This document shows, one piece after another, positions 25,567 through 34,308 of a stretch of 64,000 nt of DNA. This DNA is from JBBDWR01 sp040902745 (GTDB lineage Bacteria; Actinomycetota; UBA4738; HRBIN12). The stretch covers positions 47,592-111,591 of the forward strand of contig JBBDWR010000012.1 of assembly GCA_040902745.1 (NCBI GenBank), in the 5' to 3' direction. Within the stretch, counting starts at the first letter, position 1, and the number at the start of each line of letters is the position of its first letter. Under the pieces are notes generated by a model that was not told the DNA's origin, searched no databases, and saw only the letters and a list, made by a program, of their open reading frames with translations. The translations under genes and the position numbers were made by a program.

Positions 25567-27033
25567 ATGGGCTCGTCGAGCCAGGAGCGCGCGGCGGAGA
25601 ACACCCGCGACGCGACTATCGAATACCCGTCCGTCACGACCGACCTTCCGGGACCGCGCAGCGCGGAGCTGTTCGAGCGTACCGACGCGGTGCTGAGTGG
25701 CTCGCTCACCGACCACGACGAGGTTCCCTTCGTCGAGTCGCGCAAGCGGGGCTCGATCATCGAGGACGCGGACGGCAACACCTACGCCGACCACGTCTCC
25801 GCGTGGGGCTCCACCCCGCTCGGCGCCACCCATCCGCGCGTGATCGCCGCCGTGGGTGAGGCACAGGCCCGTTACGGAATGGAGATCTCCGACTACATCC
25901 ACAACGAGGAGACGGTGCTGTTGTCGGAGCGGCTCGCGCAGATCGCTCCTCGCGGCATCACACGATCGACCTTCGCGGTCAGCGGAACCCTCGCCGTCGA
26001 GGCGGGCGTCAAGCTCGCTCGCGAGGCGACGGGACGTCCGATGATCCTCACGTTCCACGGTCAATATCACGGTGAGGCCACCTACCTCACGGCCGGCGCC
26101 AGCTCGGATCTCGCGGAGGTCACTACGCAGAGCGCCCAGTACGTCGCCGGGTTGGTCTTCGCCCCGTACCCCAACGCGTTCCGCGCTCCGTTCCACCAGG
26201 GACCCGGGCCCTACGACGACACGATGTACGCCGACTTCATCGAGGACTGGCTACTCGTGCACCAGGTCGAACCCGAGCAGATCGCGGGCGTGCTGATCGA
26301 GCCGATCCTCGGTGAGGGCGGCATCTTGATCCCCTCGCAGGCGTTCTGGGACCGGCTCACCGCGATGCGCGACCGGTGGGGGTGGAAGTTGATCCTCGAC
26401 GAAGTCCAGACCGGCTTGGGTCGCTGCGGCCCGATGTTCGCCAGCCAGCGCTGGGAGAACCTGGATCCGGACATCGTCCTGCTCGGCAAGGGCTTCGCCG
26501 GCGGCGGCCAGCCGATCGCCGCGGTGCTCGGCACCGAGGACGTCATGGCCGACTCCGAGCTGCACCTCGGCGGAACGTTCGCGTGGACGCCCGCCGCCGC
26601 TGCGGGTGCGCGGGCATCGATCGACGCGATCCTCGAAGAGAACGTGCTCGACAACGTGTGGGAGATCGAACGCATCGCGCTCGAAGAACTCGGTCCCGTG
26701 GTGGACCGGGTCGAGCAGGTCGGCGCCGTCCGCGCCGCGGGAGCGTTGATCGGCGTGGAGTTCGTCCTCGACAAGGAGTCGATCGTGCCGGCGCCCGCGT
26801 TCCATCGGGACGTACACAACGCGGCCGTGCGCCGCGGCGTGCTCGGGATCACCCAATGGGGCAAGTGGGTCTACCGGATGCAGCCGGCACTCAACATGCC
26901 GCCCGAGTTGTTCCGCTGGTCGTGTCGAACCCTGGCCGAGGTGATCGAGGAGGTCGCGAAGGATCCGCCCACCGAGCCACCGAGCCTGCTCGACCGCGAA
27001 CCTCCGGTCGAAGGCGGCAGCCGCCGTCGCTAG
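25567..27033 (+). CDS. class III aminotransferase
   Basis: 488 residues from ATG 25567, set by GGAGGTG nine bases upstream; the much longer frame upstream is antisense to gntR. Landmarks: EDADGNTYADHVSAWGSTPLGATHP, FAVSGTLAVEAGVKLAREATG, FHGQYHGEATY, ILDEVQTGLGRCGPMF (Asp278), PLP lysine Lys308 in LLGKGFAGGGQPIAAVL. Closest in style to ornithine/4-aminobutyrate/putrescine-type enzymes. Where most relatives have GSEA/NEAA the protein has SGTLAVEAG, so substrate binding may differ. Expressed from site C opposite the GntR gene; ends immediately against the convergent system-2 potA gene. Confidence 0.9.
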   Translation: MGSSSQERAAENTRDATIEYPSVTTDLPGPRSAELFERTDAVLSGSLTDHDEVPFVESRKRGSIIEDADGNTYADHVSAWGSTPLGATHPRVIAAVGEAQARYGMEISDYIHNEETVLLSERLAQIAPRGITRSTFAVSGTLAVEAGVKLAREATGRPMILTFHGQYHGEATYLTAGASSDLAEVTTQSAQYVAGLVFAPYPNAFRAPFHQGPGPYDDTMYADFIEDWLLVHQVEPEQIAGVLIEPILGEGGILIPSQAFWDRLTAMRDRWGWKLILDEVQTGLGRCGPMFASQRWENLDPDIVLLGKGFAGGGQPIAAVLGTEDVMADSELHLGGTFAWTPAAAAGARASIDAILEENVLDNVWEIERIALEELGPVVDRVEQVGAVRAAGALIGVEFVLDKESIVPAPAFHRDVHNAAVRRGVLGITQWGKWVYRMQPALNMPPELFRWSCRTLAEVIEEVAKDPPTEPPSLLDREPPVEGGSRRR

Positions 27034-28203
27034 TCAGTCCGGGTTCGCGACGGACGGATCCGGCACGGCGTCGGGCACGCCGGGCAAGACGTATGTCCAG
27101 CGGGCATCCCAGGACACCCACGCCTGCCGTCCCACCGAACCCTCGGACAGCCGCGCGTCCAGCGGCGTGACGACCGCGAGCTTGGACGACTCGGGACCTT
27201 CCACCAGGTAGCGAACAACCGCGCCCTGGAACGTCTCCTCCAGCACACGCACCCCGATGCCCGCCTTGCCGTTGGGGCCTCCCTCGGCGCTGATCCGTAG
27301 GTGTTCGGGGCGCAGCAGCAACACACCGGGCGCGCCGGACACACAGCCGGGCGCGCCGCCTGCGACCTGCGCCCGGCCACCACCGGGCAGCGTGACCGAC
27401 CACCCCTCGCCCTCGCGCGACTCGAGCCGCACGGGCACGAGGCTCGCCTGTCCGATGAACCCGGCGACGAACAACGACGCGGGGCGCAGGTAGATCTCCT
27501 CCGGGCTCGCCAGGTGCTCGACCTGCCCTCGGTTCATCACCGCGATGCGGTCCGACATCGTGAGCGCCTCGCCTTGGTCATGCGTCACGTACACGAAGGA
27601 GATGCCGACTTCGCGCTGGATCCGCTTCAGCTCGAACTGCATCTCCTCGCGCAGCTTCAGGTCGAGCGCCCCGAGCGGCTCGTCGAGCAACAGCACGGCG
27701 GGGCGGTTCGCAAGCGCGCGGGCGAGCGCGACCCGCTGCTGCTGCCCGCCCGACAGCTCACGCGGGTAGCGCTTCGCGAGGTCGCCGAGCTGCACGGTCT
27801 CGAGCGCCCCTCCGATCCGCCGGCGTGTGTCCTCCTTGCCGAGCTTCTTGCGCTCCGGACCGAACGCGACGTTCTGTTCCACCGTCATGTGGGGGAACAG
27901 CGCGTAACTCTGGAACACCAGGTTCGTGTCACGCCGGTAGGGCGGTAGGTCGCTCGCGTCGGATCCGTCGACGAAGATCTGACCCTCGGTGGGGCGCTCG
28001 AAGCCTGCGAGCATCCGCAGCGTCGTGGTCTTGCCACATCCGCTCGGACCTAGCAGCGAGAAGAACTCGCTTCGTCCCACAGCGAAGTTCACGTGGTCCA
28101 CGGCCGTCACGTCGCCGAAGCGCTTGACCACATCGCGCAGTTCGAGCGCGGGAGCATCGCCGCTCGACCGCGGCGCCGATGCCTGCTCGGTGCTCGTGCT
28201 CAC
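27034..28203 (-). CDS. potA: polyamine-type ABC transporter ATPase (system 2)
   Basis: 389 residues from GTG 28203 (AAGGAGAG seven bases upstream; the upstream in-frame ATG lies inside potB). Walker A GPSGCGKTT, Q-loop FQSYALFPHM, signature LSGGQQQRVALARALANRP, Walker B VLLLDEPLGALDLK, VTHDQGEALTM, then a TOBE-like C-terminal domain. Last gene of the operon M20 hydrolase - potD - potC - potB - potA. Same subfamily as the system-1 ATPase, with the C-terminal domain clearly diverged, which fits a different inducer or substrate. Confidence 0.93.
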   Translation of the reverse strand: MSTSTEQASAPRSSGDAPALELRDVVKRFGDVTAVDHVNFAVGRSEFFSLLGPSGCGKTTTLRMLAGFERPTEGQIFVDGSDASDLPPYRRDTNLVFQSYALFPHMTVEQNVAFGPERKKLGKEDTRRRIGGALETVQLGDLAKRYPRELSGGQQQRVALARALANRPAVLLLDEPLGALDLKLREEMQFELKRIQREVGISFVYVTHDQGEALTMSDRIAVMNRGQVEHLASPEEIYLRPASLFVAGFIGQASLVPVRLESREGEGWSVTLPGGGRAQVAGGAPGCVSGAPGVLLLRPEHLRISAEGGPNGKAGIGVRVLEETFQGAVVRYLVEGPESSKLAVVTPLDARLSEGSVGRQAWVSWDARWTYVLPGVPDAVPDPSVANPD

Positions 28204-28234
28204 GTTCGCTCTCCTTCCACCGTGCCGTGCGCGA

Positions 28235-29140
28235 TCACGCGCCTGCCTCCAGCTTCTTGATCCTCGCCGCACGGTACCCGCCGAAGGCTACTGCGGCCGA
28301 AAGCACGAGCAGCAAGAAGCTCATCGCCGAACCGATCCCCCAGTTGCCCGCCTCGAGCACTTGTTCCTGGATCGCGTTGCCGATCATGCTGCCGCTCGTG
28401 CCGCCCACGAGGGCGGGCGTCGCGAACTCGGAGAACATCGGGATGTAGACGATGATGATCGCGACGAATATCCCCGGGGCGGCGAGCGGCAAGAGGATCT
28501 TGCGGAAGCGCGTGGAGAAGCGCGCGCCGAGATCGTCCGCGGCCTCGAGCAGGTCGGGCTCCACAGCCTTCAACGACGCGTAGATCGGGATCGTCGTGTA
28601 GGGGATGTAGGTCGTCGACAGCACGATGATCACGGCGAGCTTGGAGAAAAGCAGCACGTCGATCGGTGCGTCGATGACTCCGATCGCCTGCAGCGTGTAG
28701 TTGATCACCCCTTCGCGGCCCAGCACCATGCGCCATGCATAGACACGGATCAGCGGATTCAGCTCTCCCGCCAGCACGAAGAGGAGCAACAGCAACAACT
28801 CGTAGCGGGCTCGCACGCAGAACGCCAACAGGTACGCGATCGGCATCGCGATCGCGAGCATCACCGCCATCGAGATCGTGCAGATCAGCACGGTGTTCCA
28901 CGCGAACTTGAGGTAGGCCGGTTCGCTGAGGATCGCCTGGTAGTTCTCCAACGTGAACCCGCCCGTGCCAGTGATCGAGCGGTGTTGGAAGCTCATCCAC
29001 AACAACAGGCCGAGGGGAACGCCGAACAAGACCAGCAGCCACATGCTCGGGGGGAGTGCGTACCCGAACACGCGCACCCCGACACGCCCGGTGGCCGCCG
29101 GTTTGCCCTGCGGATCGAGGCTGAGCTGCTCGGTCGCCAT
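28235..29140 (-). CDS. potB: polyamine-type ABC transporter permease (system 2)
   Basis: 301 residues, ATG start after a four-base-spaced potC stop. Six membrane segments (about 30-50, 83-106, 113-132, 155-175, 205-228, 262-285). EAA-type loop DDLGARFSTRFRKILLPLAAPGIF. The loop NYQAILSEPAYLKFAWNTVLI is characteristic of PotB/PotH permeases. Confidence 0.92.
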   Translation of the reverse strand: MATEQLSLDPQGKPAATGRVGVRVFGYALPPSMWLLVLFGVPLGLLLWMSFQHRSITGTGGFTLENYQAILSEPAYLKFAWNTVLICTISMAVMLAIAMPIAYLLAFCVRARYELLLLLLFVLAGELNPLIRVYAWRMVLGREGVINYTLQAIGVIDAPIDVLLFSKLAVIIVLSTTYIPYTTIPIYASLKAVEPDLLEAADDLGARFSTRFRKILLPLAAPGIFVAIIIVYIPMFSEFATPALVGGTSGSMIGNAIQEQVLEAGNWGIGSAMSFLLLVLSAAVAFGGYRAARIKKLEAGA

Positions 29141-29950
29141 CTACTTCACCTGCCCCGCGAAGACTCCGGCGACGGCGTCGGCGTCCAACGATCCGCCCGT
29201 TCGCTTGGAACCTGCCGCAAGCCGCCACGCGACCAGCACGATGACGACTTGCAACACGGAGACCAACGTGGAGATCGCGTTCACGATCGGCACATTCTGG
29301 GCGTGGCGCAGCGTCGAGAACACCCAGATCGGGAAGGTGATCTCGAACCCACCGGTGAAGAAGCTGATCACGAAATTGTTGAATGAGTAGCTGAAGGCGA
29401 AGATCGCCGACGCCGCGAGCGCCGGCATCACGTGCGGCAGGATGATGTAGCGCAACACCTCCCGCGGCGTGGCGCCCAGGTCGAGCGCCGCCTCCTCCAC
29501 ACGGCGGTCGAACCGCACGAGCCGCGCGCCGACGATCGCCGCCACGAGCGGGAACGCGACCGTGATGTGCATCAGCGTGATCGTCTTGAGGCTCAGTGGC
29601 ACGTTGATCCTGTTGAAGAAGATCAACGCGCCGACGCCGATCAGAAGCCACGGAACGACGAGAGGAGCGCCGATGAGACCAGCAACCGGACCGCGGGCCT
29701 TGTAGCGGAACCGCGTCACGGCGAAGGCTGCCAGGGTCCCGAGCAGCAGCGACACCGGCATCACGACGAACGCGACCCCGACCGAGTTGCGCAGCCCCTC
29801 CAGCAACACGGGGTTCGATAGAGCGTCGGTGTACCACTGGCCCGTGAAGCCCTCGAACGGCAGCGCGATGATGATCGAATCGTTGAACGAGAACAGCGCG
29901 AGGATCAGCAGCGGCCCGTACAGCAACAGCACGACGATCGCGAGGAACAC
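29141..29950 (-). CDS. potC: polyamine-type ABC transporter permease (system 2), start uncertain
   Basis: 269 residues from GTG 29950. This start falls inside the first membrane segment when compared with the system-1 PotC. The frame stays open for another 165 bases to the potD stop and encodes plausible cytoplasmic sequence (SSVERFVLRHKPGLLLVLRL), but contains no ATG or GTG. The true start is therefore probably a rare CTG near 30096, or GTG 29950 gives a protein with a short N-terminus. FSFNDSIIIALPFEGF and EEAALDLGATPREVLRYIILPHVMPAL are the PotC landmarks. Confidence 0.85.
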   Translation of the reverse strand: MFLAIVVLLLYGPLLILALFSFNDSIIIALPFEGFTGQWYTDALSNPVLLEGLRNSVGVAFVVMPVSLLLGTLAAFAVTRFRYKARGPVAGLIGAPLVVPWLLIGVGALIFFNRINVPLSLKTITLMHITVAFPLVAAIVGARLVRFDRRVEEAALDLGATPREVLRYIILPHVMPALAASAIFAFSYSFNNFVISFFTGGFEITFPIWVFSTLRHAQNVPIVNAISTLVSVLQVVIVLVAWRLAAGSKRTGGSLDADAVAGVFAGQVK

Positions 29951-30115
29951 CAGGCGGAGGACGAGCAGTAACCCCGGCTTGTGTCGGAGGACGAACCGTT
30001 CGACCGAACTCGGCGGCCGGGACCGGTCGACCCCGGAGGATCCGCGGTCGATCCCTCCGGTCTGCGTCGACCGGACCAGCGTGTCGTCCTGGCTCAGCGC
30101 CTCACCCCGTCCCGC

Positions 30116-31225
30116 TCACGCGGCCTTGAACTCGCGCCACACCTGCTGCCAGGCATCGTAGTTCTCCGGGATCGTGTAGGGGATCGCGTTCTCGAAGCTC
30201 CCGGGATCCTCCAACCCGGCCTCCTCCACGATCTTCGGGTCGACCGCATCGAGCGTGTCCTGGTTGGAGACGAGGTAGAAGAAGTTCTCCGCCTGCCAGG
30301 CCTGCGTCTCGGGTTGCGCGTAATGATCGATCAACGCGTATGCCGCGTCGACATTCTCCGCGTTCGCGCCGATCCCGTACCCGCAGGTCCACGTCAGCTG
30401 ACCCTCGGAGGCGAGCGAGTACTCGACCGGCTCGCCCTCGGCCTTCAACGTCTCGGTCGATCCCTTGTAGCCGGGCGCCACGACCACGATCTCGCCGGTC
30501 TTGAACAGGTTGGCTTGGTCCGCGTCACCTTTCACCAAGCTGCGGAGCAGTGGCTTCTTGTCGACCAGGAACTGCTTGACCTGCTCCAGCTCCGCGTCGT
30601 CCAGGTCGAGCGGATCTTCGATGCCGAGCGCCATCGCAGCGACCGCGATCCCCGACAGTGGGTCGTCATCCAGGCCGATCCGGCCCGAGTAGGCGTCGTC
30701 GAAGACGCTCGCGTACGAGTCGAACCCGGCGGGAACTTCTTCCTCGTTGTACATGATGCCGCTGGTGCCGCCGACCATCGGCGCGAGATACACCTCGCCG
30801 TCGACGGTGACCCCTTCTAGCTCCTTGAACGCCGGAAACATCTGGTCCCAGGCCTCGATCCGCGACGTGTCGATCGGCTGGAGCAGACCGAGGTTCACCA
30901 TGCGGACGGTGTCCTCGACACACACGTTCACCACGTCTGCCTGGAACCCGCCCTGCAGCTTCGTCACGGTTTCATCCCCGCTCGCGAAGGCAGCGGTACG
31001 GACGTCCACGTCCGGGTTCGCCTCCTCGAACGGGTCGAGCAGCTCCGGCTCGAAGGCGTCCTCGTACGCGAAGAAGGTGAGGGAGCCCGAGACCTGTCCG
31101 GGATCGGCCGACTCTCCATCGCCGGACCCCGGCGCCGAGTCGCTGCTGCACGCCGCGGCCACCACCATCAGAACAGATACAACGACGATCGAGCGCGCGG
31201 TCGTACGAGTACGTGGGGCAGTCAT
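30116..31225 (-). CDS. potD: polyamine-type ABC transporter substrate-binding lipoprotein (system 2)
   Basis: 369 residues; ATG 31225 overlaps the stop of the M20 gene and has AAGGAGAC upstream. Lipobox VVAAAC (Cys26), acidic linker, then the PotD fold: GSLTFFAYEDAFEPELLDPFEEANPD, DVVNVCVEDTVRMVNLGLLQPIDTSRI, PMVGGTSGIMYNEEEV, TWTCGYGIGANAENV. The conserved cysteine pair around C104 and the TCGYG loop is shared with the other two binding proteins here, so all three form a subfamily. Confidence 0.92.
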   Translation of the reverse strand: MTAPRTRTTARSIVVVSVLMVVAAACSSDSAPGSGDGESADPGQVSGSLTFFAYEDAFEPELLDPFEEANPDVDVRTAAFASGDETVTKLQGGFQADVVNVCVEDTVRMVNLGLLQPIDTSRIEAWDQMFPAFKELEGVTVDGEVYLAPMVGGTSGIMYNEEEVPAGFDSYASVFDDAYSGRIGLDDDPLSGIAVAAMALGIEDPLDLDDAELEQVKQFLVDKKPLLRSLVKGDADQANLFKTGEIVVVAPGYKGSTETLKAEGEPVEYSLASEGQLTWTCGYGIGANAENVDAAYALIDHYAQPETQAWQAENFFYLVSNQDTLDAVDPKIVEEAGLEDPGSFENAIPYTIPENYDAWQQVWREFKAA

Positions 31226-32364
31226 ACCGCTGTCTCCTTCTGGGTCGTCGGTGCCGCCGCCAGGGATCCGACGTCGGCGATCAGTGCGGAGAAGACACGA
31301 GCACATCGGACAACCTCTCGGACGTCGATGTGCTCGTCTGGGTGGTGAGCCGTCCGCAGGTGTCCAGGGCCGAAGACGATGACCTCGGAGTGCGACCGAT
31401 CGGAGAAGCTGTGTGCGTCGGTCCACGAGGGCATCCGTGTGTAACCGGGCTCACGGCCGATCGCGCTTTGGCTCGCTCGTGCCAGCGCTCGCGGGAGCGC
31501 GGCTCCGGGGGAGGTCTCCCACCATCCGCCCGAGTCCTTGAGTTGGAACGTCGCGTCGGAGGCGGCGCAGCGCTCCTCGATCTGGCGCCGCACCTCGTCC
31601 AGGCTCGGCTCACCGAAGACTCGGGCCGACAGGTAGAAGTCCGCTCGGTCCGGGATCGCGTTCACGGGCTGCGCGGAATGCATCCGTTGCACCGAGGTCA
31701 TGTTGCGCCCGGCGATAGGATGCTCGTGCGTCGTGAACGGCAGCGTCTGCAGCTCAAGGAGCAGACGGGCGGCCTTCTCGACGGCGTTGTCCCCCTCCTC
31801 GATCAGCGAGCCGTGCACCGACCGACCGCCGACCCGCACCCAACCGTCGACGAACCCGGTCTCGGTGAGCGCGATATCGAGCTCGGTGCCCTCCGAGGCG
31901 ACCACGAAGCGCGGACGCAGGTTGTCGGCCATCGACCGCGACCCCTTGCCCCCGATCTCCTCGTCGACGACGAATCCGAGCGCCACGGGCAGACGCTCGA
32001 ACTCGACGCCGCTCTCGCGCGCCAACACAGCACCGAGGAGGATCGCCACGGCGCAGCCTTTGTCGTCCTGTGCGCCGAGACCGCGCACGATCGTCCCGTC
32101 GACCCGCGCGCGGCCCGCCCAGTCCCACGTGGGGACGATCGTGTCGATGTGCGCGGTCAAGAGCAGATCCGGACGATCGTCGTGACCGACCAGCACGTTG
32201 GGCCCGGCGCCGGCGACCGACTGCACCTGGACGGGGAGATCGAGCTGGGAGCACCGTCCGGCGAGGTACTCCATCGCCTCGTGCTCCTGGTCGGAAACCG
32301 ACGAGATCTCGACCAGGCGGACGAGTTCCTCGGTTGCCCAATCGATCGCGGCCGCGTCTTCCAC
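31222..32364 (-). CDS. M20 family metallohydrolase (ArgE/DapE/ACY1-like), copy 1
   Basis: 380 residues, GTG start. Dinuclear zinc hydrolase: LLLTAHIDTI (His72, catalytic Asp74), GLGAQDDKGCAVA (bridging Asp100/101), FVVDEEIGGKGS (catalytic Glu135, metal Glu136), a lid domain, and FGPGHLRTAHHPDEHID with the last metal His. Such enzymes hydrolyse N-acyl or amide bonds of amino acids. First gene of the system-2 transporter operon, so it probably deacylates the imported compound. About half identical by eye to copy 2, which leads the Grd operon. No signal peptide. Confidence 0.9.
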   Translation of the reverse strand: MEDAAAIDWATEELVRLVEISSVSDQEHEAMEYLAGRCSQLDLPVQVQSVAGAGPNVLVGHDDRPDLLLTAHIDTIVPTWDWAGRARVDGTIVRGLGAQDDKGCAVAILLGAVLARESGVEFERLPVALGFVVDEEIGGKGSRSMADNLRPRFVVASEGTELDIALTETGFVDGWVRVGGRSVHGSLIEEGDNAVEKAARLLLELQTLPFTTHEHPIAGRNMTSVQRMHSAQPVNAIPDRADFYLSARVFGEPSLDEVRRQIEERCAASDATFQLKDSGGWWETSPGAALPRALARASQSAIGREPGYTRMPSWTDAHSFSDRSHSEVIVFGPGHLRTAHHPDEHIDVREVVRCARVFSALIADVGSLAAAPTTQKETAV

Positions 32365-32439
32365 GCCTGTCCCCCTCTGGAGGGGTGCCCGGCGCCGGTG
32401 TGAGCCGCTGCGGGTGCGCCCCTCTTCGCCCTGAAGGCG

Positions 32440-32469
32440 AGCCTAGGCCCGATTGTCGACAGTCAGCAA
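32440..32469 (-). promoter_or_regulatory. promoter of M20/system-2 operon with TGTCGACA operator, site D
   Basis: Minus-strand -35 TTGCTG (rc of 32464-32469), 18-base spacer, -10 TAGGCT (rc of 32440-32445). Operator GATTGTCGACAGTCAGCA at 32451-32468 fills the spacer and the -35; binding would block RNA polymerase. Confidence 0.75.
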
Positions 32470-32566
32470 GATAGGTGGGTGCCGGATCACGGTGGTTTCG
32501 GGGGCGAATAGTGCCGGATATCGCAGGTGGTCACGCGCAGCCCCTAGCGGGACTCGGCAGATATGA

Positions 32567-33058
32567 CTACTCCTGAACGAGCAGACGTGTCCAGCGGTAG
32601 CTGTGCTTGGCCACGTTGAGGATCGTGAACGTCTCGATCCCATCCACTCCGGGAGCCGTCCGAACACCCTCCTCGAGGACGCGGAACATGTGATCGTTGT
32701 CGCGGCAGACGACCTCGATCAGCAGGTCGAACGAGCCGGTACACACGGCGATGTAGTCGACCTCGGGGATGTCCTGCAGCGCCTCGACCGCACCCGCCAC
32801 CGATCCGCCACGCACCCGGATGCCGATCTCTGCGAAGACGAGCCCCAGTGCCAGCGCGTCCGACACGGCGACGACCTGGACGACGCCACGACGCACCATC
32901 CGCGCATACCGGTTTCGCACCGTCGCCTCGGACAGCTCGAGGTTGCGGGCGATCTCGGTGAACGGCCAGCGGCCGTCCTGGTTCAGCTCCTCGATGATCT
33001 GGACGTCGGTCTCGTCCAGCGCCCCCCGCAGCACGGGCGTCACCTCCATAGTCGTCAA
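32567..33058 (-). CDS. Lrp/AsnC family transcriptional regulator
   Basis: 163 residues. N-terminal helix-turn-helix (DETDVQIIEELNQDGRWPFTEIARNLELSEATVRNRYARMVRRGVV, about 15-60), then the RAM/AsnC effector domain with FAEIGIRVRGGSVAGAVEAL and DYIAVCTGSFDLLIEVVCRD. Downstream of the orphan potD by 12 bases and co-transcribed with it. Lrp-type regulators sense amino acids; this one may sense the ligand of that binding protein. Its own target sites are unknown; the GTCAA/TTGAC palindromes near 35.2 kb are one candidate. Confidence 0.9.
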   Translation of the reverse strand: MTTMEVTPVLRGALDETDVQIIEELNQDGRWPFTEIARNLELSEATVRNRYARMVRRGVVQVVAVSDALALGLVFAEIGIRVRGGSVAGAVEALQDIPEVDYIAVCTGSFDLLIEVVCRDNDHMFRVLEEGVRTAPGVDGIETFTILNVAKHSYRWTRLLVQE

Positions 33059-33070
33059 CCGCCTCGAAGG

Positions 33071-34177
33071 TCAGGCGGCCTTGAAGGTACGCCACACCTC
33101 GAGCCACCGATCGTAGTTCTCGGGGATCTGCAGCGCGATCGCGGCATCCAGTTGTTCCGGCTGGTCCAGTCGGAGCTGCTTCACAAGTTCGGGATCGAGC
33201 TGGTCGAGCGTCTCCTGGTTGGAAACGACGTAGTTGTAGGTCTCCGCGTAGAACGCCTGCGCCTCGGGACTGGCGTAGTAGTTCAGCGCGGCGTAGGCAG
33301 CGTTCAGACTCTCCTCGGACACGTCGGCCCCCAAGGACATGCCGCACACCCACGCCATCGAACCCTCGGCGGACGACATCGCCACGGGGATGTCCTCGCG
33401 CTGCATCGCGGCGACGTAGTCGTGGTAGCCGAAGCCCGCGACGATCTCGCCGGTGCGGTAGAGGTTCAAGAAGTCCGCGTCGCCCTTGAACAGCGTGCGC
33501 ACCTGATCCTTGTGATCGAGCAGGTACTGCTGGATCTCGTCGAGGTCGGCGTCGTCCAGGTCGTAGGGGTCGGTGTGGCCCAGAGCCAGCGCGACCAGCG
33601 GGATCGTCTCCTGCGGACTGTCGCCCAGGGTGATCTTGCCCGTGAGGGCGGGATCTTCCATCAGCTGGCGGTAGGAAGTGACCTCGCCCGCCTCTTCGGG
33701 GTTGTAGATGATGCCGCTCGTGCCGCCGACGTTGGGGATCATGTAGACCTCACCGTCGTAGGTGATCCCCGACAGTTCGCGGATCTGTGGGAACAGCGAG
33801 TTCCACGCCTCGATCCGGCTCGTGTCGATCGGCTGGATCAGTCCGGCCTGCACCATGCGGGCGGTCTCCTCGGTGCAGGAGTTGATCACGTCGGCGTGGA
33901 ACCCTCCCTGCAGCTTCGCCACCGCCTCGTCGTTGTCGGAGAAGTTCGCGGCACGGACCGTGACCTCGGGGTTGGCCTCCTCGAACGGCCCCAGCACCTC
34001 GGGAAGGATCACGTCCTCGTAGCCGTAGATGGTGATCTCGCCGCTGGGCTGACCCGCGGTCGTTCCGCCCTCGCCGCTCGCGTCCTCCGCGCCGTCGCCG
34101 TCGCCGGAACAAGCGGTCGCCACCAAAGCGAGGGCGAACATCACCACAGCGAGCCGTCCGAGTCTGAGTCCAAGCAT
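33071..34177 (-). CDS. potD: orphan polyamine-type substrate-binding lipoprotein
   Basis: 368 residues from ATG 34177. Lipobox LVATAC (Cys23), acidic Gly-rich linker, PotD fold: GEITIYGYEDVILPEVLGPFE, DVINSCTEETARMVQAGLIQPIDTSRI, PNVGGTSGIIYNPEEA, AWVCGMSLGADV. No permease or ATPase accompanies it, so it probably feeds one of the two complete transporters or acts as a sensor with the following Lrp regulator. Promoter TAGACA-N18-TAGGAA is overlapped by operator site E. Confidence 0.9.
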   Translation of the reverse strand: MLGLRLGRLAVVMFALALVATACSGDGDGAEDASGEGGTTAGQPSGEITIYGYEDVILPEVLGPFEEANPEVTVRAANFSDNDEAVAKLQGGFHADVINSCTEETARMVQAGLIQPIDTSRIEAWNSLFPQIRELSGITYDGEVYMIPNVGGTSGIIYNPEEAGEVTSYRQLMEDPALTGKITLGDSPQETIPLVALALGHTDPYDLDDADLDEIQQYLLDHKDQVRTLFKGDADFLNLYRTGEIVAGFGYHDYVAAMQREDIPVAMSSAEGSMAWVCGMSLGADVSEESLNAAYAALNYYASPEAQAFYAETYNYVVSNQETLDQLDPELVKQLRLDQPEQLDAAIALQIPENYDRWLEVWRTFKAA

Positions 34178-34232
34178 CCCCGTCCCCCTGTTTGCGCGAG
34201 CGCGTCCGCCGCTGCCGACGAACCTTGTGCGT

Positions 34233-34264
34233 TTCCTACACCGGTCGACGGTCGACTGTCTACC
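34233..34264 (-). promoter_or_regulatory. orphan potD promoter with operator, site E
   Basis: Minus-strand -35 TAGACA (rc of 34257-34262), 18-base spacer, -10 TAGGAA (rc of 34233-34238). Operator GACGGTCGACTGTCTACC at 34247-34264. GGTCGAC occurs twice in tandem here (34243, 34250). Also in position to control the divergent SDR gene. Confidence 0.65.
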
Positions 34265-34308
34265 CACTGTGCTAGCGTCCGGCGCGCATCAGATGGGAGG
34301 CTGCAGCG

